The notes under the pieces were generated by a model. The model searched no databases, was not told where the DNA came from, and worked only from the letters and a program-made list of their open reading frames with translations. Of a DNA stretch of 64,000 bases, positions 45,700 through 59,500 are shown piece after piece. The first letter of the stretch is position 1. Each line of letters starts with the position of its first letter. The position numbers and the translations under genes are program-made. Source of the stretch: Amyelois transitella (lineage: Eukaryota; Arthropoda; Insecta; Lepidoptera; Pyralidae); assembly GCF_032362555.1 (NCBI RefSeq), contig NC_083515.1, positions 779,001 through 843,000 of the forward strand. Direction: 5' to 3'.

Positions 45700-45744
45700 G
45701 AGCGCTAAAGACTCGAGCTTCAAACGCTCGAGTCTTCAACGCTC
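45700..45744. repeat. Inverted repeat, 19-nt arms
   Basis: Arms 45700-45718 and 45726-45744 pair at 17 of 19 positions, with an 11-bp perfect inner part (AAGACTCGAGC). The surrounding 90 bp is unusually dense in GAGCG/CGCTC words. Confidence 0.7.
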
Positions 45745-46473
45745 GCTTCAGTTATACACACATAGTTGAAAAAGAACATTTTCAGAAATTGATATCTGCT
45801 TTAAATGGAAATTATATCCTACCGTCTTGTTACGCATTAACTAAAGGTACCTCTCCTGAGAGGTGAGGTTGTAAAATAAGCTCGAGGTCAAACATGCAAC
45901 ATTATTTTAGAAATTCCCACGAGAGAGAATCCCCAGGTAAAAGCTAGTAACAATATAAGATTTTAATTGTCTGTATTTAAAAATCACATTAATTTTATTT
46001 GATGGCATTATTCAGCACATAAATGTGAATGATAAAGCAATATTCAGATTTCTATATCATTATGTTATGTTTAAGGCAAAATTTGAAGTAAAATTAATAA
46101 AGTTACGTTTGATAAGAGGTTGTTTTATTTACCTAAATAATGTAAGGCCGTAATCAAATGGAATGGAATGAATGGAGTTCAACAACGGATTGTTTTTACT
46201 ATTTTATGGATTTCCTGACATCTACCGAGCACCGCTCGGTCACCCAGCTGTTGAAATTAATAAACACTAGGAGTTTAATTATTAGATAAAAATACCGACA
46301 AACGCCTTTAAATAGATAGTACGTTCCACGTTCGATTTACTTCGAAACGTTAACATTAAAACGAAAGCATTACATCGAACGTTAATTAATTTTACTATCT
46401 CGTTACCAGTTTTCAGAATTTGATTTATACATACATATTTTATTTCGAATGTCATAAAAAAGAGATAATAGGA

Positions 46474-46845
46474 GTGTGTAGGTACCCGTAAGCGTCGAAT
46501 TTGCATGAAAAGAGTGTGGAAGAAGCGGGAAAGGTCTGTAAGAATCATAGCAAGTGGAAAACCATAGTCTGCTTACCCCATACCCCATCTGATGGTATGT
46601 ATAAGCATGTATGCACATACATACATTGTTCGATGTTCAAATGCATTGTCCAAAGTTGTCATTATGTGAATCAGATGCAAATAAACAATCATCCCGTCTA
46701 CACGTTGGTTTTTTTTTAAAGAGCAGTACACATCATACATAAAATCACGCCTCTCCCGGAGGGGTAGGCAAAGACTACCTCTTTCCACTTGCCACGATCT
46801 CTGCATACTTCCTTCGCTTCATCCACATTCATAACTCTCTAGTAC
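46474..46845. mobile_element. Two RTE-like 3' fragments in opposite orientation
   Basis: The part at 46474-46600 is a decayed forward piece (GTACCCGTAAGCGTCGAATT, GCAAGTGGAAA). The part at 46735-46845 is a better reverse piece (AAAATCACGCCTCTCCCGGA, CACTTGCCACGATCTCTGC). Confidence 0.65.
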
Positions 46846-46964
46846 AAATCATAGTAACTCTTATTCAATCGTACATACATATTTTATACTTTTTCTAAGT
46901 GACAGTCACCATACATCATTATTGTAGTTGTATTTTTCTCGTGTCTTGAGTTCGAGTCCTGGTA

Positions 46965-47080
46965 ACATTCTGATCTCTGGAGAGGAGCTCTGAGTACGCT
47001 TTTGACCACGATCTTAGTTCGGCTAAGTCAGGTTTTTACAACACCTAGCTACACTACACCCGTCCCGTCCGACATTTAAA
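46965..47080 (-). repeat. SINE-C fragment
   Basis: Short reverse piece around GGAGAGGAGCTCTGAGTACG and GTCAGGTTTTTACAA. Confidence 0.55.
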
Positions 47081-47216
47081 GATTTAAAAAAAAATTGTAC
47101 GTTTTATTAAAATACATACATATACTCACGTCTATATCCATTGCGGCGTAGAAATAGCCAATATTGTTATTTAATAAAATTATATTTAAATACTAAGTAT
47201 AGGTGTATAGGTTAGG

Positions 47217-47420
47217 TGCCGTGTGGTTCCTGGCACAAATAGAAACACTCCATCTCTTTCCCATGGATGTCGTAAAAGGCGACGGGCAACCTGTCACCTT
47301 ATATGAATCTCAATTCTATAATGAAGCCAAACAGCTGAACGTGGCCCATCAGTATTATCAAGAATGTTGGCTCTATGTACCCCGCAAGGGAAATAGACGT
47401 GATTATATATATGTATGTAG
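47217..47420 (+). repeat. SINE-A copy
   Basis: Forward copy with internal deletions, TGCCGTGTGGTTCCTGGCAC to GATTATATATATGTATGTA. Confidence 0.8.
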
Positions 47421-48119
47421 GTGTAATTTATTTATTTCACATAAGTAGATGAGAGAGCGGTAGTATATATGACTATTGTATAAATGTTTGCTATATCCGA
47501 AAGGGTTAATATTATAATTCAGATCTGATAAGTTTTAGACCTCTTTGTACTCACATTATTATGCAAATAAATATTTGAATTTGGAATCTACCATTTTGGA
47601 TCATACCCGCAGTAGTAGTAGTTACATGTATTAAGTGGAATTCTACTACAGTTAATAAAATCTCAAGTCAACAGATGAAGGTCGTGTATTGTCAATACAA
47701 TCTCGACTTGTTAATTTGTAGACATCACTTTATAGTGTAATGTGTCAGTTGTCATTTGGAATTAAATGGGGTACCTTGTGTGTTACGTATTTTTTTTGTG
47801 TTTCAATTTCCGATTTCTGATCAGCTGATATTTGATAATTTGGTAAGGGCTTTTATTAATTATAAAAAAAAATATCTCCAAATTTTTTGAGGAAATGAAT
47901 TGATGAATGTTCCTAAAGACATGTATCTAAGTCGCAAACTTTTCGCAATCTTTAATACTTTAGTTATGAATTATTAGTTTCTTAAAGGTAAATATTTGAA
48001 GCCAATAATGCACTTAATTTAAAATCTGATAAACAGAGAGAATATCAAAAGTAATTTCTATAGAGCAAAGTATTTTTCCCTTTGATATTTTTCATTAAAT
48101 AATTTTAATAACAAGATAA

Positions 48120-48275
48120 CTTTTGTAAAAAGGGAACAGCCTTCAATCGATATCCTCCTTTTTTGAAGTCAGTTCAATTTCTAAAACCTTTTCCTAAGTG
48201 TAACAAATACTTTCCTTAAAACCGCATCAAAATCGGCTCAAAGAAACGCGAGATAATCGCGGACAAACATACATA
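48120..48275. repeat. Unnamed dispersed repeat
   Basis: The block with AAATCGGCTCAAAGAAACGC, GAGATAATCGCGG and the upstream TAAGTGTAACAAATACTTTCC recurs in reverse at about 59440-59600. Family not identified. Confidence 0.55.
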
Positions 48276-48689
48276 CGAGTAAGTACGTAAGTACTACTTA
48301 CAGGTCAATCAAACTGAGAACAAAAAAAAATTGCCGAAAGGGAATTTCCTACTTCCTAAATATACGTCGTAGTTTTAACCCTCGTCGAAAAAACGAACGG
48401 AGGACTGTCTGTCTGTGGCGTTGCAACTCCTGAACGAACGAACCGACGTATTTGAATTTATTTTTTGTTTGAAAGGTAATTAAGCCTGTGTTAATTGTTC
48501 TTAGCTATATTTGATGATTCACCTAAACGTGATTGTCGAGTCTGACTTCTGATTGTATCACGTTAGATTTCTGCTTGTTCTCAATCATAATACTGTTTTT
48601 TGCAGCAAAAATGGTCCACCACAATATTCAGATTGGTCTGGAGAATATTTTACGAGACACGGTAATTTTAAAAAACCTATACTAATATT

Positions 48690-49565
48690 ATACACATACA
48701 TACATACATAAAATCACGCCTCTTTCCCGGAGGGGTAGGCAGAGACTACCTCTTTCCACTTGCCACGATCTCTGCATACTTCTTTCGCTTCGTCCACATT
48801 CATAACTCTCTTCATACAAGCTCGGCGGTTTCGGGTACTTTTGACCTGACCCTTTACCAGGACGTCCTTAATTTGATCAAGATTCGTTCGTCTAGGTCTT
48901 CCCACTCCGACCTTTCCCTCCACACTCTCCTTGTATATCTGCTTAGTCAACCTGCTTTCATTCATCCTCTCCACATGACCGAACCATCTTAACATACCCT
49001 TTTCTATTCCTGTAACTACATCTTCTTTCACATCACAACATTCCCTTATCACGCTGTTCCTTATCCTGTCACTCAATTTCACACCCATCATACTCCTTAA
49101 CGCTCTCATTTCCACTGCATTTATTCTGCTTTCATGCTTCTTTTGCCATACCCAACTTTCACTCCCATACATTAATGTCGGGACCAACACGCCCCTGTGC
49201 ACAGCCAGTCGAGCCTTTTTGGATAGTTTCTGACTGCTCATAAAGGCATGCAAAGCTCCATTCACCATGTTCCCCGCGTTCACTCTCCTTTCAATATCAC
49301 TATCATACTTGCCATCTGATGTAAACTTTGATCCTAGATATACAAACTCTTTCACTTGCTCCACTTTTTCTCCTCCAATCAAAATATTACATGCTGTCAT
49401 TTCTTTCTCCATTTCAAAAACCAGTGTTTTAGTTTTACTTACGTTCACTTTCATTCCTTTCTCTTTTAAAGCTTCATGCATACAGTTTACCATCTCCTGT
49501 AACTCCTCCGCTATATAAATACTAATATTATAAATTATAAAAATGTTAAGTTTGGTGGCTTTTGG
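48690..49565 (-). mobile_element. RTE-type LINE, 5'-truncated, ORF end open
   Basis: The minus strand encodes ~270 residues of the ORF C-terminus without a break: VNCMHEALKEKGMKVNVSKT, VYLGSKFTSDG, LVPTLMYGSESWVWQK, GMLRWFGHVERM and GKVGVGRPRR. These motifs are typical of RTE-like polymerases after the RT core. The ORF runs almost to the 3' end (CVSAYPSGKEA-like VVSAYPSGKEA), where GGCGTGATTTTATGTATGTA forms the tail. It is the reference copy for the short RTE fragments in this window. Confidence 0.88.
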
Positions 49566-49584
49566 CACTATAGAATAGAACCAT

Positions 49585-49785
49585 ATATTTCCAATGGATG
49601 TCGTTAAAGGTGACTAAAGGATAGGCTTATAAACTTTAGATTTCTCTTGAAGACGATGGGTTAGCAACCTGTCACTATTTGAATCTTCTTTTTTCATAAA
49701 GCCATACAGCTGAACGTGGCCTTTCATTTTTTTAAGACCGTTGGCTGTGTCCCGCAAGGGATATAGACGTGACTATATGTAGGTA
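49585..49785 (+). repeat. SINE-A copy, 5' end lost
   Basis: Forward copy from CCAATGGATGTCGTTAAAGG to GACGTGACTATATGTAGG, immediately beyond the RTE copy. Confidence 0.7.
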
Positions 49786-50515
49786 TTATGCTAACTTATT
49801 TCGTAAGGGCTAATCTTCGAAAATGCTGAACCGATCATGAAACTACTTTCACCGCTTAAAAGGTACGTTATCTGCGGGTCTTATAGGCTATGTAAGGTAC
49901 CACGAGCGAAGCCGTGGCGGGCTGCTAGTCTCAGATATACTTTGCGTAAAAGGAACGTTGAAACTTAGAGGACTGTACCTTGATTAATTCGGGGACAATT
50001 CGGATCAATTCTGCTAAATAATATGTCTAGAGAGATCTTGGCAGGTGAAAGGATTGAGCTCTGCCGATCCCCCTGGGAAGTTATGATTATAAATTCTAGA
50101 GGGTTACAATTAAGCCTTAAAAATGTGGTAAAGGATAATTATATTATACGTGTGACAGAGATCCGTAAGTACCTATATGTAAATATCATCAATCTTCTTA
50201 GTTTACATTTTTATAATAGGTACAGTCAAAAAACGTGGATTACACCATTGTATATTTTACGGCTAAGAAATTAGGTATTAAAATCCGTTAAACGGAATAT
50301 GAAACGCGTCAACTGAAAATAAAGCAATCGCAGCGAATTTACCGATAAAGGTTAGTTTGACGAAACAATGGAATAGTCGAGCCTGAGCAAAAAAAAAGTT
50401 TCTTTTTTCAAATTATTTCGCGTGTGTAAATGAATGCATTGCTATTTATTTGATTAATTATTTGATAGGAAATATTTTTGTGGCTAGTGCTAAGTCATTG
50501 TTTTTTTAAATAAAA

Positions 50516-50560
50516 ATGAACAAGTGTGAATGTTCTTATAGCGTTGTGGATAGTGCAGAT
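50516..50560 (+). CDS. SLC23 exon 1
   Basis: MNKCECSYSVVDSAD, phase 0 at donor GTAAGT. It is chosen because it is the nearest ATG with a good donor that joins in frame to exon 2. An upstream coding exon cannot be excluded. Confidence 0.7.
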
Positions 50561-53500
50561 GTAAGTAAACATAGATATCTACTATTATTATATAGTAATT
50601 TGGAGATTACATACACATGAATTGTAGTAGTAAAACGATAATCCTTTATCCAATAGTTTTTTCCACATCGTTGTTTCGCTTCGCCTTCAAAACCACTGCC
50701 GCCAACTTTAATAATTAAAATTCCATAGATGAATAAACAAAACGCGTTGAGCTGGCCAAAAAAGAAACATCGAGATTAAATACCTTATAAGTTTGTGTTT
50801 GTTACTAGGCAATATATTAAATAAAAAATAAAATAAAAAATGTAAGGTAATGTAAGGTAATTAAGATAAACTTATACACCACCTCGGATATTGTTCATTC
50901 TTTTTGTATGCAGGCTCCTGAAGAAGTACCAGGCGTGCAGAACGGGGATGTAGGTCGAACCAGCAATGTGACATACGGTATAGACGATACGCCGCCATGG
51001 TATCTGTGCATCTTTATGGCTCTTCAGGTAATACTTATAATATTTGGGAAGACTTCGTAATAACAAACAATCTTGGTCTTTCTCCTGGCGTTAGTAGCAT
51101 TTACATTTTCACAGCTCTGAAGATGAGCTAGTAATGCACTTTTGACGACGATATTGAGTAAGTCAGATTTTTATACGAAGCGGCTTCCGTCTGAATTAAT
51201 CCCTCTACTAATTCCCTTACCAGAAATCATTTTTCTGTAGAAAGTTTGTGTTTGTAATATCTTTTATTAGGAAAGAGAGGCAGTCTTAATGATAATTTAA
51301 AAGGAAAATTATACTAAAGTTAAGCCAATGTACTCCAAGCAACAACAATGCCGCTATATACCAGGGCGGCAGAATTTAAAAAAGGTATAATTAAGATAAT
51401 CTATTAAAGATTTCAATTCGTTCAACATCAATCTGCCTGATGGTAAGCAAGAGATGCTTAAGGTGCACGCAAACTCAAATAATGCCTATTCACTCTTGCC
51501 TTGAAAATCCCCAAATTGTATCTATCGGGGAAGAGAGATGCGGGAATCCCAAATCACATCGGTCCACATGATATAAGATTTGGCGAATCGCAAGTTCCGA
51601 AGTGTGGGGGATATCGACCAAGTACGGGTGGAATCCCTGCCCACTCCGATGTCTATTGCAGCATTACCTGACGATGATCGGCGCTATAGTGGCCATCCCG
51701 TTCATCCTCTGCCCGGCGCTTTGTATGCTAGACACAGACCCTGACAGGTCCAACATCATATCTACCATGATATTTGTCACAGGTAAGTCGTATATTTTCC
51801 AAGAATATAGGTACGTCTCTGTCTACCCCTCCGGGAAAGAGGCGTGATTTTATGTATGTACCTATGTATATAGGTACATGAATGCATGTCTGCATGTCGT
51901 GTGGTTTTCCGAAATTTGAAATAGAACTACTTCATATCTTTTTCATGGATGGCGTAAAAGGCGACTAAGTGATAGGCTTGGAAACTTGGGATTCCTCTTG
52001 TAGGCGATGGGCTAGCAACCAGTCAATATTTGAATTTCAATTCCACCATCATTCAAGTCTACCCCGCAAGGGATATGCACGTGACTATTATGTATGTATT
52101 TATGAATCTGTATATTCGGGCTATATGTATATAAGCCACAGAATTTTTGGTAATCTTGCAAAATTATAAAAAATATTCAAAAGAAAATCACTATAAATTT
52201 CCTTTTGCTAAGTTCATCGACAACGTTTGACCTGACATAGGTACATTCTGAACTTTGGACAATAATTGATACATCCATTTTCGAAAATTTATGGCTTGCA
52301 ATTAACAGGAAGCGATGGCCGGTTCACTGACCTGACCTAAATAATGCATAAACTGCGTTGAGGTAAAATACATTTAGAAGCGGTAGCTCGATATATTACA
52401 GGAATCAGACTCTTTAAACGCAGCATATACATACATATACTTACGTCTGTATCCCGTGCGGGGAAGGCAGACCCAATAGTCTTAAAAAGACTGAAAGGCC
52501 ACGTTCAGCTGTATGGCTTTATGATGGAATTGAGATTGAATTAGTGACAGGCCTTCAAAAGGAATCCAAACTTTATAAGCCTATCCATTAGTCACCTTTT
52601 ACGAAAACCATGGGAAAGACAATATTTTTAGGCAAGCTCTTCGGCAAAAAGAGTATATAGGTACTGTAATGCCTTTCTCATCTTTGCGAATTCACAGTTA
52701 CGCTAAATCTCTTTAATATTAGGTCTGTGGCACGATTTATAACCCATATTTCTGTCTTGACAATCCGTTTTCAATTTCTATAAATCTCATTAATAATTTT
52801 GCGTTCATGGCGATGTCAAGTCAGGGTTTAAAAATTGATGAATTCAATGAGCATGAATGTTAAGATGAATTAACAATGCCCTTTGGCAAACATACATACT
52901 TACATAAGCGAACATATTACACAAGTAGTAATGGTAAATGCAGTATTTATATAAGACATTGAGACAGTAATCTTTATGTCACGCGTAGACAAAGGCCGGC
53001 TTATCTTTTAAGCCATTTTGTTTTATTGATGTTTAATGTCTATTAAGAGAGATGGCTTACTGGAGAATCGTCACAGATGTAAAGTTATTTTCCTCATTTT
53101 ACTACGAATAGGTATATTTATTCCCAATCTTCTGCCATTAATTGTGGTTGTTTTTCTTTTCTATAAAAATACAGATTACTAAAACTCTCTAAAAAGTACG
53201 AAACAAGAAAATAGTCTCCGCTGAAATTATTATGTTCAAACTATCAATTATACGTCATATTCATAGAAATATGTTTAACGGATGGCTGTGGTTGCATATA
53301 CATATAACCATAACCCTCCTGCTTCGCCGTAGTCGGTTAAAAATTACGAGGCGTGATTTTATGTATATAAATATGTATATACATAAAATATGTGTTTGTG
53401 CCGTGTGGTTCCCGGCACCAATACAAAAAAGAATAAGACCACTCCATCTCTTTCCCATGGATGTCGTAAAAGGCGACTAAGGGATAGGCTTACAAACTTG

Positions 53501-56500
53501 GGATTCTTTTTTAGGCGATGGGCTAGCAACCTGTCACTAGTTGAATCTCAATTCTATCGTTAAGCCAAATAGCTGAACGTGGCCATTCAGTCTTTTCAAG
53601 ACTTTTCTATCTGTCTACCCCGCAAGGGATATAGACGTGACCATATGTATGTATGTATGTAAATATGTATTTCCAGGCCTCATAACCTGGTTGCAAGCGA
53701 CCTTCGGCTGCCGTCTCCCCATCGTCCAGGGCGGCACCATCTCGTTCCTAGTGCCCACGCTGGCCATCCTAGGTCTTCCCGTCTGGAAGTGTCCATCTGA
53801 AGACGCCCTGGTCGCCATGCCCGAGGAAGACAGGAGAATAGTCTGGATGACCAGGATGTGTGAACTGTCAGGAGCAATTGCCGTTTCTGCGCTGTTCCAG
53901 TTATTTCTTGGTGAGTTTATTTAACGAAATGTTCACAGATTACATATAGGAATTAATGCAGTCTGTATCCCTTGCGGGTAGGACAGAGTCAACAGTCTTG
54001 AAAAGACTGTGAGACCGCTGTCAGCCGTATGATGGAATTGAGATTCAAATAGTGACAGGTTGCACTCCTATCGCCTAAAAGAAGACTTATAAGTTTTAAA
54101 GTCAAAGTTAACCTATTCCTTTGTCGCCTTATACCACATCCATTGGAAAGAAATGGAGTGGTCCTATTCTTACCTAAGTGCCGAGTATCACATTTTACTC
54201 ACACCGATATTTTACAGTTTTCTAAAATTTTTTGTAGACCAATTTTGTGTTAACAACATACATACATACATACATATTGTCACGCCTATATCCCTTGCGG
54301 GGCAGACAGAGCCAACAGTCTTGAAAAGACTGAATGGCCACGTCCAGCTATTTGGCTTAATGATGGAATTGAGATTCAAATAGTGACAGGTTGCTAGCCC
54401 ATCGCCTAAAAAAGAATCCCAAGTTTGTAAGCCTATCCATTAGTCGCCTTTTACGACTTCCATGGGAAAGAGATGGAGTGGTCCTATTCTTTTTTGTATT
54501 GGTGCCGGGAACCGCACGGCGTTGTGTTAACAACTTTTTTTTTTATTTCAGGATATTTCGGTGTGATCGGCTCCTTGCTCCGCTATGTGACCCCTCTGAC
54601 CATAGCTCCGACTGTAGCTCTCGTGGGCCTCACACTCTTCGACCACGCCGCCTCCGCCGCGTCACAACAGTGGGGCATAGCTGCAGGGTAAGCTTTGTTT
54701 TGGACTAAATTAACAGGTACATTTGTGGTTCAAGCCAAGACGAAAAAACGGTTATCGAAAGGGGTAAGTACTGAATTTAAACCGACGTGTTTATAAGAAG
54801 AACGATAGTTGTGGAAAGTGGATTGATCTCTGCCTCTATATCTACGGAAAAGAGGCATGATTGGTCTTTATCGCTTGCGGAGTAGACAGAGCCTACAGTC
54901 TTGAAAAGACTGTAATTTATTTATTTATTTAAACTTTATTGTACAAAATACAAATGTATTAGCACAATTGGCGGACTAAATGCTAGAAGCATTATCTACC
55001 AGTCAGCTATTAGGGTTGACTGTATTGAACGTTCAGCTGAATTGAGTTTCAACTAGTTACTAGTTCATCGCCTAAAAGAAGAATCTCAAGTTAGCCTTTC
55101 CCTTGATTGACTTTTAATAATCTGTATGGGAATAAAAGCTGTTTGCTCACACACTATTTTCTTTCTCTCAGGAAAGCTTGTATTTTTGTAAGTGCATATA
55201 CATACATATGGTCACGTCTATATCCCTTGCGGGGTAGACAAAGCCAACAGTCTTGATACGACTGAATGGCCACGTTCAGCTAATTTGGCTTAATGATAGA
55301 ATTGAGATTCAAATAGTGACAGGTTGCTAGCCCATCGCCTAAAAGAGGAATCTCAAGTTTATAAGCCCATCCCTTAGTCGCCTTTTACGACATCCATGGG
55401 AAAGAGATGGAGTGGTCCTATTCTTTTTTGTAATGGTGCCGGGAACCACACGGCAGTTGTAAGTGTATTAAAATTAATATCTACCAACAACACATAGATA
55501 TGTAGGAGGTAACACACAACAGGGAGGCGAATCGATGGAGCATCGAGTCGGTTGTACTAGTATGCCGTTCACCTTTGACCTTTTATTCCCGGGCGCGCCC
55601 ACGTTCTAACTTTAAAATGAATTTAAAATGTATGCTCCTAGTGATTCATGCAACCCTGGTATTACTATGCTATAGTAAGGTATATTTTCATTATGCAATT
55701 TCGTAGAAAAGGGGGGGCCCGCCCTAATGGGAATGGGTAGACAAGTTAATCAAACTGAAAATGCCAATATTATGTAGTAACTATGTATATGACAAACTAT
55801 GCAAAACGTACCTTTTTGATTAAAGGTCTTTTCCTTTTTGATTTTTGTTTAAAAAGATTGATTTAGCACGCGGATTAAGTAGCAGGCAGAGAATGTGGCA
55901 ATTTGTAAGAAGTAGTCTCTGTCTATCCCTCCGGATAAGATGGTTAAACTAAAAAAATTATAGCGGGCATGGAACAGTACATAGTGTTTATAAAATTTTT
56001 AGTAGCTAGTAGTAGAATCTCGATTCCATCATTAAGCCATACAGCTTTCAGTCTTTTCGAAACTGTTAGTTCTTTCTACCCAGCAAGGGATATAGACGTA
56101 ATTTTATGTATGTATGTTAGTGGCTAGTTTCGAATCTGACTCAAGTTTCTACTTAGAAATGACGTCAGCGGGGGCATGAGTAATTCTTACTTTCATTACA
56201 TTTCTTGGATCTGCCATAAAAGTGTTCCCAAGCCACTCGTAAAACTGCAAACAGCAATAAACAATATTAGAAATTGGAGAATAAAAATCTTAATCGCCAT
56301 TTACTGTACTAAAAACACAGAAACAGATAAATGCAATATCACGTTTATCTGTTTGTGACAGCCAATAACTAGGAGTCTTCTGAAAAAAATGAGTAGGTAA
56401 TAAAAGGCTTTTACATTTTATGTTAAAAATAGTGATGTACTTAATCGATGAAAAGCGATACGGCGCAAAAGTCCCTATGTCTGTATGTATGAATCTTGAA

Positions 56501-59500
56501 AACTACACAACGGATTTTGATGCAGTTCTTTTATAGCGAGACTCAAGAAGTGCCGTGTGATGCCCGGCACCAATTAAATAAACGACTAGGACAACTCCAT
56601 CTCGTTCCCATGGATGTCGTAAACGGCGACTAAGGGATAGGCTTATAAACTTGGTATTCTTCTTTTAGGCGATGAGCTAGCAACCTGTCACAATTTGAAT
56701 CACAATTCTATCATGAACCCGTACAGCTGAACGCGGCCTATCAGTTTTTACAAGACTGTTGGCTCTGTCTACCCCGCAAGGGATATAGAAGTGACTAAAT
56801 GTATGTATTCAAGAAGAAGTTTAGATGTATAAGAGCTAGGTACTCGTTGAGGCAGGTCGCTAGTATATTATGTTATTTATTTTTTATGCACGTAAAATTA
56901 ACACGCGCAACGTTTTTCTGTCTCTTAAGCTTTCACAGCTAAACCTCTGAAACAATCGGATTCTTTGTAATGTAATTTATTTAATTATTTATTTAAACTT
57001 TTTGCACGTAAAATGTACAACAGGTGGACTTAACACCACAAGGCATTCTCTGCCATTCGAACCTTAAAATTTTTTAAATGAATTTACGAGTATAGGCCGA
57101 GGTTAAATATTAAAAACTTTTTCTGAAAATTTCCACGAGAGTGAAGGGAAGCTAGTGTTTATTGCACCGCTGAAATATGGGATCCTTTTTGTGTGAAACA
57201 AATAACAAACATACTTTAGATTCTTAACTTAGGTACACTGTAATTTGAACTAAATGCAATACATTTCATTCATTACATTGAATTATAAACTATGATTTAA
57301 AAGCAGTGAACTCGATTATTTAAATATTATAATAGTTAATTATGCAATCAAAAACAATTCTAATTTTTCTTTTCTTTTTTTTTAACATCAATTTTAGCGT
57401 CTATTACCAGCCATTACTATAATTAAACCAATGAGGTTGCATTACTCTTTTTAAATTGTGATCCCTGAATTGAACAGCTAGTGTCCTAAGTTACTGTGCC
57501 TAATAATGAGAGAGTAAAGTAACTTAATTTCATCTTTGTTTATAATATAAGTTGAGCAAGCCCAAAGTTTCGTGATTTATGACGTCGGCAGCTTCCACTT
57601 GTTGCTCCAAACTTATAATGATGGCTCATTATTACTTCAATTACGTCGTTATTATATTAATAACTTTAGGGACTTCGCGTATTTTTCTCCTACCAATTAA
57701 TCCCTTATTAATCTCCTTCTAAGCCAATGTGAAAATGTAATGTGTTTTTTTTCGCTAAGCTACCTTTAAATTAAATTTAGACAGTTGGCACTTTAGACCA
57801 ATGTTGTAAAAGGCGACTGAGAGAAAGCCTAAAAAAAAGTCGTGTTAATTTTTTTTTAACAGGTGCAGTGTGGTTCCTTCCCAGCACCACAAAAATAAAG
57901 AATAGGACCACTCGATTACATTAGCATGGATATCGTAAAAGGCGAAAAAGGGATAGGCTTACAAACTTGGGATTCTTCTTGTAGGCGATGGGCTGGCAAC
58001 CTGTCACTATTTGAATCTCAATTCTATCTCTATATATAGACGTGACCATGTGTATGTATGTATTGTAAGCAACTTAGTAGGTAACGCGGAGGTACAGTGG
58101 GCTAAATACAAAGACCTCGTATTGTACGCTTTTCCATAAGGCCTTTTGTACCAGAGGTCGTTGCTCCGGCTGATGCAACAAGTCTTATTGATTGTGTATC
58201 CCGACGCAATGTCATTCAGCTCACTCCGAGCAACCTGTAAGTGGAACAGGCATACATACATACATACATATGGTCACGTCTATATCCCTTGCGGGGTAGA
58301 CAGATCCGACAGTGTGGAAAAGACTGAATGGCCACGTTCAGCTATTTGGCTTAATGATAGAATTGAGATTCGAATAGTGACAGGTTGCTAGCCTATCGCC
58401 TAAAAAAGAATCCCAAGTTTGTGAGTCTATAAAAGCCTTAATCGCCTTTTACAACATCCATGGGAAAGAAATGGAGTGGTTCTATTCTTTTTTGTACTGG
58501 TGCCAGGAACCACACGGCACTGGAACAGGCATAATGTCCATCAATATGATAAATTTATTTTTATGTGCAACTAGCTGTGGCCGCGACTTCGTCCGCGTGG
58601 AATAATTATTTTGGGCATCATTGACGCCTACAAGGATGAATAATTTAACCCGTTTTCTTCAACATTTTCCATTATTTCTTCGCTCCTTATAGTTGCAGCG
58701 TAATGTTATATAGCCTAAAACCTTCCTCGATAAATGGTCTATTCAACACAAATTAAATAATTTTTCAATTCGAACCAGTAGTTCCTGAGATAAGCGCGTT
58801 CAAACAAACAAACTCTTCAGTTTTATAATATTAGTTTAGATAAAGAGTTAACTTACAAACAAACAATATCTGAGATGCTTCTGTAGTGTATTTATTATAT
58901 GTGACATATGATCACGTCTTTATCCCTTACGGGGTAGACAAAGTCAACAGTCTTGAAAAGAGTAGGAGGCCACGTTCAGCTGTTTGGCTTAATGATGGAA
59001 TTGAGATTGAAATAGTGATAGGTTGCTAGCCAATCGCCTAAAAGAAGAATCCCAAGTTTATTTACCTATCCCATGGGAAATAGATGGAGTGGTATTATTC
59101 TTAAGTTAAAACAATACTGAAAGCTTTGAAAGGAAAACCAGTGTCTTTAGACACTAGTTTTCCTTTCAATCTTCAGATTAAGATCGGATTAGCTTTAATA
59201 CAGCCTTCGAGAACCGACTGCCACTAATTATAGGAGCTTCAAATGCATACATAAAATCACGCCTCTTTCCCGGAGGGGTAGGCAGAGACTACCTCTTTCC
59301 ACTTGCCACGATCTCTGCATACTTCCTTCGCTTCATCCACAATGCCCGAAACCGCCGAGCTTGCATGAAGAGAGTTATGAATGTGGATGAAGCTTTAAAA
59401 TTTGTACGTTATCACAAAAGAAATTGAAAGAAGTTAAGACACTTTTTTAACTGTTGTCCGCGATTATCTCGCGTTTCGCTGAACTGATTATGATGCTGTT

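Noticed and set aside
48611-48661. Possible first exon MVHHNIQIGLENILRDT with GTAATT donor
   Set aside because: No in-frame partner exon was found downstream, and the SLC23 gene has a better start at 50516.
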